From positions 5,318,647-5,382,646 of the forward strand of contig CM067307.1 of the NCBI GenBank assembly GCA_034231615.1: a stretch of DNA of 64,000 nucleotides. The letters run 5' to 3'. The stretch comes from Meghimatium bilineatum. Taxonomy: Eukaryota; Mollusca; Gastropoda; Stylommatophora; Philomycidae. This document shows positions 24,401 through 36,400 of the stretch, in pieces; the first letter of the stretch is position 1, and each line of letters opens with the position of its first letter. Under the pieces are notes generated by a model. That model was not told the origin of the DNA, made no database searches, and was given only the letters and a program-made list of their open reading frames with translations. Position numbers and translations under genes: made by a program.

Positions 24401-27400
24401 TCTGCTTCATAATTTAAGCAGTTTTCATCACAAGAGCCACATAACTCTTAGGCAGATCTATCAGGGTATTGTATATGGATGTCATATCCTGGAAAAACAG
24501 GTAGCCTTGAAAGTGGATCCATCAATGTATGCCTTGATTGTTTAATGATGGGTAACTGTTTATGATATCTAGGGCACATATCTACCGGATTGTTGGTGGT
24601 GTTCCCTTATTGGTTGTTTTATTTAGTAATTTTTTTTAATAATTGGTCTGTGCAAGTTCTCCCAAGAGGATGGTCCGAGGTACTTGTTTTCTAGTTCTCT
24701 CTCTTGCTGTAGATGGTGTTTGTCATCTTCCTCTCAGTATATATCAAGTAGAGACAGTTGTTCTAGTCTTTTTGTTTGTTTCCAAGTGTCAATAAATATT
24801 TTATTTGGATGGTCATTCTTTCATTTCTTATACATTTCTTCTGATTACGACTGTGCTCCTTTCCGTCCGATATCCAGCGGCTCTACATTTGCATCTATAG
24901 TATATCACATACTGCTGTGGGTGTTTATCACATCCCTCCACAGACTAGTCTCAGAGCTTGGTTCTGCACCCTATTTAGGGATTAGATGGTAGCATTACTC
25001 ACAATGGTCTGGAGAGAAAGATTATAATCCATTACTGATCTCACATAGCCGAGATACAGTTGGCAGAAAGTCTATTTGTCTGCTCCCCAGTTTGTACAAG
25101 CTAGTCTCCATAATGAAATTTAGGTATTTATTTGATTTTCCTCTTAGATTTTTTATGTGGTCTTTTAGTTTTAGTTGTCTGTCCAGTTTTACTCTAAGAT
25201 ATACAGGGGATTCTTCCTTTGTTAATATTTCCACACTCATTTTGATGATAGATCTTCTTGCTTTTTTATTACTTTGTGAGAGAAAACTGTGTAAGCAACT
25301 ATCTGTGTGTTGATTTTTCGTTTCCACAATTCACAATGTACTGAGATTGTGAGGAGAGCTCTGTTGATCTTTGCTTTTGCCAGGATGTGATATTTATCAG
25401 TGATCCAGATGGCAAAGTCATCAGTAAACAATGCGGCATAATGAGATGTTTCACCAGATCATCAATGAAAATAAGTTAGAGGTGTAGCTTAAAGGAGAGC
25501 CTTGAGGCAGTCCCTCCTTCAGTGTTCTTTTGCGGGATAGTGTACTGGCATAGCTGGTGGCTATGGTTCTTTTTTTGTCAGAAGTCCTGTATCCAATTAA
25601 ACATCTTCCACCTATTCTCATTCTGCTCAAATTCAGCAATTTGTCCTTGTCTCCAGACTTGCCATTCTGCTTGCTATTCCGTCAGTCATCTAAAAGTATA
25701 TAAGGTCAGTGTCCCAGTCAGTTGTTGGCTATTGGTTCTTTAAGTCTTTTCAGTAAGGGACATATCTCCCCTCTCCCCTGGTCACTCCCATTATCATTTT
25801 GTAGTGTATTCATAACTGCTATAATTAATTCAACCCAGTCTCTTCTCATCACGTTGTCATTCACTATAGCTTTAATCGCCAATGTGTCAGCTCTCTCATT
25901 GCCTCTGACTCCCGCATGTCTAGGACAATGATGTTCCATGTGATGCTCCGGGCATTATTGAGAAGAATTTCCCACTCTTTTCTTATTACGCATTTTCCAA
26001 TCTTGTGCAGCATACTCTGGAATATATATATATATTTTAGAGGCCTATATAAAGTAGTGGAATCATACCATGTACAGTTTATGGTCAGAGACTGACGAAG
26101 CTTGATAAGATTCAATAGTTTATCGTTACTGTATGAAATAAAAACAAATACCTGGTATAGCCACTGATTTCTTCATTATTTTTTGGTCAAGGCAACACAG
26201 GGCAAATATGGAACAATGATTGGTGCTGCCTTGCTGTCATCTATTTAATTTCATACTTACAATAACTTCAATATACACTCAAGATTCAATTGAATATTTT
26301 ATTAAACACAGGATTATAACTTCTTGAAGAAGCACAACATTTTCAATCTAAGACCAGAAGAGTTTATATTGGGTAATTTATTAGCTATATCAGTGAGCAA
26401 GCTATATTATCTTATAAGGTGCATACAAGCGGGGCAAGTTAGCTAGCAAGATACTGGCTAGGGGTATGCAAGCAAGTAGGTGAACATGATCACAAGTCTG
26501 GATAGAGTATAAGGTTTGGGGTAGTGTGTATAAGGGAAGGAGCTATAAATGAAACAGGAGATTATTAACAATTTATTGAAAGTTATATTAGGGGGTTTAT
26601 GTTCAGGGGCTTATGTTAGGGGGCTTATGAATGCATGTTTGGTTTATGGATCTCTGAAGCATCCAGCTATCTCAACAATAAACTTATGAACTTCTTGTCT
26701 GTGTACTGTCTAGATCTCTCAACAATAAACTTATGAACATCTTGTCCGTGCACTGTCTAGATATCTCAACAATAAACTTATGAACATCTTGGTTAGTGTA
26801 TAAAATATATAATACTCTGAAATAATCTAATATTTATTCCTCAGATATTCTCTACATGTTCTGTTTTTTGTATAGTCTTCATTGCGATGTTTTCTCTGAT
26901 TCAGCTTGTAATTAGTGTGTAGGTTTAAAATACATACAATGGATATAAATATGGATATGTGGATATATACATGCATAAATATAGTTATGTATATATGAGC
27001 ATATGCATGTAAAACTGGTGAATGGTGTCAGTATGTGCAGGATAGAACTGGATAAGACTTGGTTATGGAAAAACCTGCATTGTAACATGGGTTTACCAGG
27101 AAACACGCTGCCTTCAAGTGAATTATCACCACCAGCGGAGCCTCTCCTGACAGTATGAGATTTTCTCAAAATGGGCATAATGATCTTCTTAATAGATTTC
27201 CCTTGTTTAGGTGATAAAGGTGGACTTCCTCCTGGTTCCAATTCTTCTAAGAAAAGATGGATTTCCAAGAAAGGTATTAGCTATGGTAGTATCTAAGTTG
27301 AAGTGTCAGACCAGACTCTACAAATCAGAATGCTTCAAGGTTTCAGTAAACTAAATTTTCATGACATTCTTCTTCGTCTTCTGCGTTCATTCTCAAACCC

Positions 27401-30400
27401 CTGTAAACTACGGTAGTATGTAGTCTGGAGAATGGAATGCTTTCTTTCTGTCATGGCTGCGATATCTGCACCTTTTGTACTGATACATTCAACTTCAGCA
27501 TGGCTTTTGGGTCCATCTGATTCTGTATGAGATGGGACCGCCAATTGCACCCCATAACTTCCTTAGTCAATTCCTATGGCATATATGAAAGGGTAGTGTT
27601 ACTATTATTTGCTTCCCTTTCAGGCACTAGCAAAAAGCAGGAGACATTTTAATGAAATAAATCTTGTTGATAGATTATCTTGATTCTTAAACCAGCGTTA
27701 AACCACGCGCCAACACATTACATTCTATAGACTACATCCTGCTAAACTGCAGGAGTTTAAGAATGTTCTCTTGGACTACATCCTGCTAATCCGCAGGAGT
27801 TTGAGAATAAATGCAGAAGAAGATACAAACATCATGGCAAAAGGGACATTCACGTAAATGCTCCTCCCATTCCACCAGCTATCCAAGAGTATGCAGACGC
27901 AAAAGTCCAAGTAAGATGTTGATTATTTGATCTCCGGATGTTTCCAGATAGGAAATATTTTCTGCCCTCACAATAATTGCCATGTAATTACCAGTACAAT
28001 TTGTTTGGATGATTTACTGTTAATCAACAATCAATTTGTTTGGATGATTTACTGTTAAACCACAATTTGTTTTGATGATTTACTGTTAAACCACAATTTG
28101 TTTGGATGATTTACTGTTAAACCACAAATAAGTGTGAAAGCAGTTGTGTTTGTGAGGTGGGTCACTTTCCTTGGTTTTTTGGTTATGATCAACAAGAATT
28201 ACAAGTGATGAAGCTCTCATTTCCTATGTATAATGGTGGTTTCTCCAGAGCTTTCTTTCATACCCAGAACACTCCAACTCTCAGTGGTATGCAATGCTGC
28301 AAGAAGATGCTCAGAAGACTCCAACTCTCAGTGTTATGCAATGCTGCAAGAAGATGCTCAGAAGACTCCAACTCTCAGTGTTATGCAATGCTGCAAGAAG
28401 AAGCTCAGAAGACTCCAACTCTCAGTGGTATGCAATGCTGCAAGAAGATGCTCAGAAGACTCCAACTCTCAGTGGTATTCAATGCTGCAAGAAGATGCTC
28501 AGAAGACTCCAACTCTCAGTGGTATGCAATGCTGCAAGAAGATGCTCAGAAGACTCCAACTCTCAGTGGTACAAGAAGATGCTCAGAAGACTCCAACTCT
28601 CAGTGGTATACAATGCTGCAAGAAGATGCTATTGATCAAGAGAGAGCGAGCATATGTGTGTGTGCAGAAGGCATATGGTATATATTGTTTTTGTCCATCA
28701 CAAGTGATGATAACCATTTGTCAGTTCCACTTTATGGAATATAGTTAGAGCTATGACCTTGTCTATGAGTTAATAAGTGGCTCGATAAGTCCTGTGGTGA
28801 CCTGAAATATTCTTGTATAGTTTGGCATAAGATGATTACTTTCGATGGTTTTTCATCTGCTTTTAATTATAGTTAATCTCTGTTGTTGAGCTGCTGCATT
28901 TCATCCTTTTTTTCCTACACAATTTTGCACATTTTTTTTGTTTACAAACATGTAGCTCTGTTGCATCTTCTCATGTTTCATGTTAAAGGTTTTCAGTGAG
29001 ATCATTATCGTTTTAATGCCTCTATGATATATAATAATTATATATACAAAATTTAAAGATCTATACATATATAAAGATACACATGAATAAATCAAATGTA
29101 AAGATATACAAAATGTGTAAAAAAAAACAACATAGGTTTGAATAAATTAAGTTTTGGTCAATAAACTTGAAAGCGATGTTTTAAAAAGTAATAGAAACAA
29201 ATCATGAAATCCTATTTGACAGCAGTACACAATTTTCTGTCTATCAAGATGATAGTGTTGTTGTGCTATAAGAAATATAGGTTCTTGTTTGGAACCCATG
29301 TCCCTCTATTTGATTATTTCCCTTGGCTATGTTCATCAGTTTATGTTTATCATTTATTAGTTTAAATATTAATTTATTTATGGTTAGGGATAATTATGTA
29401 AAACATAACTAACCCTAACCCTAAAAAATGATATCTTTAAATTACTTATAGATTAACTATTGATATAATATTGAGATTAATTCATCCTAAAATAAGCAGG
29501 GAGACACATGTTCCAAACCAGAACGGAAATATAATTTATGACTCATGAAATATAATTTATGACTCATGAAATATAATTTATGACTCATGAAATATAATTT
29601 ATGACTCATGAAATATAATTTATGACTCATAAAATATAATTTTTGACTCATGAAATATAATTTATGACTCATGAAATATAATTTATGACTCATGAAATAT
29701 AATTTATGACTCATGAAATATAATTTATGATTCATGACAATGACGGATGTGACTTACAAGACTCACAACCTGAGCCACAAAGAGTCTTCCAGAGTGTATA
29801 CAAGGGAATCAAATGGCGGCTTGTACCATCATTTGTTGTTGTGTGTCCTCTTAGATATGCAGTCCGTAATCTAACTTTTACCAGTTTTGTTTGTGAACCC
29901 ATCACATTAATGTAGGTTGCTTGGACATACTTTGAGGAAGGCAGAAAAATGTATTGCAAGACAGAAATTAACAGACACTCGACAGAGAAAGAGAAGACAG
30001 GGCAGGACTAGAACACTTTGAAGATGAGAGGTGACAAAAGTTCTCAGTGATACTGGTATAACAAGGAAATACCTAAACAAATATAATTACAGGGTAGACT
30101 AGAGAGAACTAAAAATCTATACTCTTTCGGGGATCAGGGGTTTATCTGATTGATAGATTTCAGAAGATTTCCTAATTAATTGATTTATTAGGAATTAAGT
30201 CATTGATATATTGAAATAAAACATCTACAGCAAGTCACCATTTCATAGCTGATTCTGATGACTACACTTCCCATAGACACCACTAGTTACATAACATACT
30301 TCATCATCGATGTCAGGCTAAGCAGTTATGGAAGAGCATTAAAGGTCTTAAAGGTAGGTCCCATGGCATCTGCCGTCGGGGATGAAGATAACTCTTCATG

Positions 30401-33400
30401 TACTAAGCCGCAGCAACTATTAGGTGGGGTGGCCAGTTCCCTTCCTTGCTGTTTTTTTTTAACCTTCCTAACTCATGCGTCAGGTACTCATTTACAGCTG
30501 AGCCGAATGGAGGAGTGGTCGTGTCAAGTGAGAAATCACAACCCGGATTTTTTTTTTTTTTTTAATGTCCGGACGTGGTTTTGAACCTGGCACGCTGTAA
30601 CCAGATGACAGCAAGCAAGCTCACTATCCACTAGGTTACCACGCTCCTCACGGAAGAGCATAAGTAAGACTAATTTCCAACTATTATTATTACTTTTCAG
30701 GTGACATTTTATTAGAAATGTTGGAAATGGAAACTAACTAAAGAACATGAGGAGACAAAACTTACCATGTATAAAATTAAATGTCTAAGAAAAGCAACAA
30801 ACAGAACCAGAAGAGATCATGTGAGGAATGAAGAGATTACAAGAACTGTTGAAACAATGGCTGCGGTCAAATATACTGAAAAACAGAGACTGAAATGGTT
30901 CAGCGAGAATGAATGCTTATTGGCCATCAGCAAGAGCACACAACTTGAAAATAGAAAAACAAGAGGCAGAGGAAAACCAAGAAGAAAGTGGATTGAAGAT
31001 TTATAAACACATTGAGACATCACAATATTACTGCATATCAAGCAACCAGCATAGCCCAAAATAAAATCATCATTCAATTCTGCAACACCAAACACCAAAC
31101 AGCAGAGGAAATATGATAGATAGAAGACAGTTAGATAGAAGGCCAAACGGACGAACAGACAGATAGATAGATATATTGAGCATCTCATTTCAAAATAGCC
31201 ATTACCCTTTTGCCACAACGAAAGTGACAAACTCTAATGACATGCTGAAAATTGATGTTTTAAAACACATGAAAATGGATGTTTTAAAACAAATGAAAAT
31301 TGATGTTTTAGAACAAATAAAAACGTTTTAGAACAAATGAAAATTGATGTTTAAGAACAAATGAAAATTGATGTTTTAGAACAAATTAAAATGGGTGTTT
31401 TAGAACAAATGAAAATAAATGTTTTATAACAAATAAAAACATGTTTTAGAACAAATGAAAATTGATGTTTTAGAACAAATGAAAATTTATGTTTTAGAAC
31501 AAATAAAAACATGTTTTAGAACAAATGAAAACGGATGTTTAAGAACAAATGAAAACGGATGTTTAAGAACAAATGAAAACTGATGTTTAAGAACAAATGA
31601 AAATTGATGTTTTAGAACAAATGGCAGCAACCAGAGTCTTCCAGTAATGTACTGAATAAATCACTGTCATATTTAAGATGAGCAAAGAAGACATAGAAAA
31701 TTAGTCAAAAGTTACCATTAGAATCCTCAATTTTGTTTGAGTTCTGTTGACTGTAGAAGCTGTTTGAGGATGTACTGGACACAATACTGGACTCTGAACC
31801 CTTTCTCGAGTGACCGGGTGTGGCAGAGAATGCTGTTAAGGCTGCATATGACTTCTCATCTGCTTCTAATAATCTGTAATATTGAGAATTTTCTTATACT
31901 GTTTTACAAGAATGTGATATGACAACATACAAGGATTAAATTAGTGTATTAAGTAATTGTACAACAAAACAGAAACAAATTATTTCTACAACAAAACAGA
32001 AACCAATAATTTCTACAACAAAACAGAAACCAATAATTTCTACAAAACAATAAAAACCAATAATTTCTACAACAAAACAGAAACCAATAATTTCTACGAA
32101 AAAATAAAAACCAATAATTTCTATAACCAAAACAAACCAATAATTTCTACAACAAAGCAGAAACCAAAAATTCCTTTAAAAAAATAAAAATCAATAATTT
32201 CTACAACAAAACAGAAACCAATAATTTCTACAACAAAACAGAAACTAATCATTTCTACAAAAAAATAAAAACCAATAATTTCTACAACAAAACAGAAACC
32301 AATAATTTCTACAACAAAACAAACCAATAATTTCTCCAAAAAAAAGAAATTACGGTAATCATTTCTACAACAAAACAGAAACTAATAATTTCTACAACAA
32401 AACAGAAACTAATAATTTCTACAACAAAACAGAAACTAATAATTTCTACAACAAAACAGAAATCAATAATATTTACCCCCCCCCCCCCCAAAAAACAACA
32501 GAAGCTAATAAAGTTTGAAATTACTGATAAAAAGTAGAGATGAGTAAGAAACATTTCAACCTGACACATCAGACTTCAGCATGGCATCTTGAATAACTTG
32601 ACCCAATTTTGGATTGGACAGCCAAATCCACCCCCAAATCTCCTTAGTATTCTCTTACAAACTGCATGGAAGGTAAACAGTGTTCCTATTCTTTACTTCC
32701 CTTTTAGGCCCTAGCAACAAAATGGTGTGCATCTATATATGTAAATGTCATGAAACAGAAGATACCCAACCTGTTAGCCTCCTCAAGCTGTCTGAGAAGC
32801 TCTTCCTCTGATGGCTTCTTTGCTTCCTCCCTCATAATTCTGCTGGGATCTTCATCTGCGAAGACAGGATTGCATAATGATTGAGAAAGGATTGAAGACA
32901 TTCATAAATAATGGATCTTGCCATGATTACCGATTACTGAAACAATCTCATAGTACTCCAGGCAGATCCATAAGTGCAGAGTCTCACACAGCTCATCATG
33001 AAGGGTATAAAGAATGGCTATTCTCATTGTTACTTAATAAACACATTCCTTAGCCTTACAAATGTCTTGTCTAACATGTGCAATGTTCATCATGGGTTCA
33101 TTACAGAAACCAGTGGCCATATCACGTGTTTACATTCAACATTTTAATATTATGTGTAATTTCATACAGCTTCCGTGACTCGAAGATTAAAAAGACGCAA
33201 CTTCTTCTGCCAATGAATCTATCTGCGCGCATTGCACTAAGAGCCACCCACCCACAAGGGTCATGGGGGGGGGGGGAAGAGATCATTGCGTAGCGCGCAG
33301 ATCGATGGATGACGCGGTTTATGTATCTTAAGCAAAATTTTGCTTCATTAAATAATATATGATTTGTTTAGTTAAAATATGGCAACTGATTCCCATAATG

Positions 33401-36400
33401 AACCCTATTAGGTATTAGATATGTTGATTATCCTCATCGCACATCAGACATGTTCACAAGTGTTCAGATCTTCGTTCCAGTAAATCTCTCAGAGAATAGC
33501 GGCTGACGGTTCCAGTTCTATGTCGGCTCAGTGCTCTTTTTGAAATCTTTGTTTGGTGTTCTCTACTGACCATACCTATTCTCACTCCCAAACAATACCT
33601 TCTCAATACTGAATCATGCACATGTATCTCAAAATCACCTGATTGTGTGGGCTCACAAAGAGCTCATATTGCAGTATTGTTAAATTTAGAACATTCATGA
33701 GATCTTCAAAGAACACATTTTTAGAACCACTACTCATAATTCAGCTCAAATAAAAGATCACAGTGCAATTTTCCAGATCAGATCAGGGAATATTATACTT
33801 AATTACTATATGAAACAGAATAAACCCAACTCACCCGTCTAACTACAGCAAGCAATCACCCATATGAACAGAATAAACCCAACTCATCCGTCTAACTACA
33901 GCAAGCAATCACCCACATGAACAGAATAAATCCAACTCACCCGTCTAACTACAGCAAGCAATCACCCACATGAACAGAATAAACCCAACTCACCCGTCTA
34001 ACTACAGCAAGCAATCACCCACATGAACAGAATAAACCCAACTCACCCGTCTAACTACAGCAAGCAATCACCCACATGAACAGAATAAATCCAACTCATC
34101 CGTCTAACTACAGCAAGCAATCACCCACATGAACAGAATAAACCCAACTCACCCACCTAATTATTACATCGGACACGCGCTGTGAATGGATACCAAAAGA
34201 CTCCCCTATCAAACTGTGATGTGGTCACCAAGGAGCAAGAGAAAACGAGGAAGACCAAGAGAAACCTTATGTAGAACTATTACAAGAGAGCGTTTCACCA
34301 TCAGTATCAGAAACAATGACAACATAAAACAGTGTTTGTTTATTTACTGTCGGACAAAATGTTTTTGCCTTGTGTCCTATAAAACTAATTTTTACACATT
34401 TCTGTAGCATTTATATTCAAAATACTAAATCATTCTTTCCGTGTCTGCATCAAGTGTCCATATTGACATTCTTATAAAAGTATACTTAGTATTAGCAATC
34501 TGTATATATGTAAAACACTTTACATGGAAGTCTGCCCCAACTACATCTGTATATATGTAAAACACTTTACATGGAAGTCTACCGTAACTACAGAAAAATA
34601 CAGATTTTATAAACTGGCGTGTGAGACAACATAAGAGTGAAAACTGGTAGCACTGGATAAAATACGATGACGAAGAAGAAGAAGAAAAACTACTGCCCCT
34701 GAAGAAATAAAGCCTTTGCTAATGAGTTTAATGACACAGGCCAGTAAATCAATCCTCCTGCAAGTCTGTATCTGCTCTTCAAATGTGACATCCAAGCTAA
34801 GCCATTTACACAAATAATCAATGTGTCTTTGTTACTTAGAATCTCACATTCTCATAAACAGCTTTATGAGGCATTGCTTGAAACAGAGTAGACAAGACAC
34901 ATGACAAATGTGTCATGTTTCAATAGGCACAACTAGGAAACGTGATGAAGTTTTGCTAATCACTGGAAACAAACATGATACATGAAAATCAATATTTCGA
35001 CCTAAAGGCCTTCATCAGGAACACATTCACAAGAAAGAGCTAAATATGAACACCCACTGGAAGAGTTAAAGGCATAAGGTCAGAAATGACCTTAAGTGTG
35101 TTTCTATTGATTAGCAAAAACTTCATCAAGCTGTTTCCTAGTTCACTTGTTGGAAATCAGTTTTGCCGCAGATACTACCAATTATCAGGTTTTCAATAAG
35201 ATTTGTTTGAATTTGTGGGTGGACAAGTGATTTTGTTTTGTTTGTTTTTCGATCGCAGGAATTATAAATAACAGAGCTCTTATATCTTATATCCCTGTGT
35301 GCAATGGGAAACTTTCTCCAGAGTTTTATTTTACACCCAGAAGACTATCCTTTTGTGAGATGCAGTGATGCAGGAAGAAGGCTCCAATTCAGAGGGGGGT
35401 TTCCTCTAAACTTCTTCTAAAAAAAATAATTGTGTAGATGAAGTGATGCTTGACTTCTGCAAGAGGACAGCTTCACTACAGACATCCTTCTTGATTCTTG
35501 ATTAGAAACTGGCCTCAAAGCACGTGGGGCATTCCCATAAGTGCTCCGCCCTCTGTTCCAGCAGCCATTAGACTTGATGGTGTTTGGAGTCTAATGCTGC
35601 CGAAACAGATGTCAACATCAGGGCACAACTCTGGCCCTTGCGACAGGTTTCTTTGTTGTTCTGCTCACCCATGCCATGCCCGTAACTAGTTCAAGCACAA
35701 CGTCGGTCTGTCAGAACAACATGGTAACTGTTATCGAAGGTTACGACTACGGGATTGTATAGATGACGTGCCATGAAGCTTCTATAAGAAGATAACCTCA
35801 ATATAAAGGCATGTCATCTACTAAGGTTTTCTATTGCATGGTTGGTTTGTCTAGTGAGCAATTGGTGAGACCCACAGATGCAACCGCATGCGCAATAAGC
35901 AATGTCTTGCACAAAATGTGTTCCAACTGTTGGCGATGGCCTTTTGCATATTTACAGATGGTCAGAAAGCAGGGGAGTGTACAATTTCACATGGACTATG
36001 ATGTCCTTCAAATTGTACAGATGATTGATTGCATGGGGACAGTTTTATAGACAAAGTGCAGTGCACTCTTCTACTAACCCCCTTCTATCAGTTCTGTTCA
36101 TTAGTTGCACTAAGAGGCAACATCAATACACATGGAAACAAATCAAGCTGCAGAAGATGCTAGAAGATACACAGCCTTAAGGTCTCCTCTCCTGATTTTC
36201 TTTCAAGGGGTTCACTCACTTAATGTAAGGCACCTAACGAGTATTATACTTCACTTATTAATATTCATACATTGATCATCAGCTCAGTAGCAAAGCTGAT
36301 AGTGAACTCGCCTCGCAAACCTAACTCATCAAATTATTATGTGGTTCAAACGACGACCATCTACGTTGTATTGTTAATAATACTGGACGTATTAGTGGTG

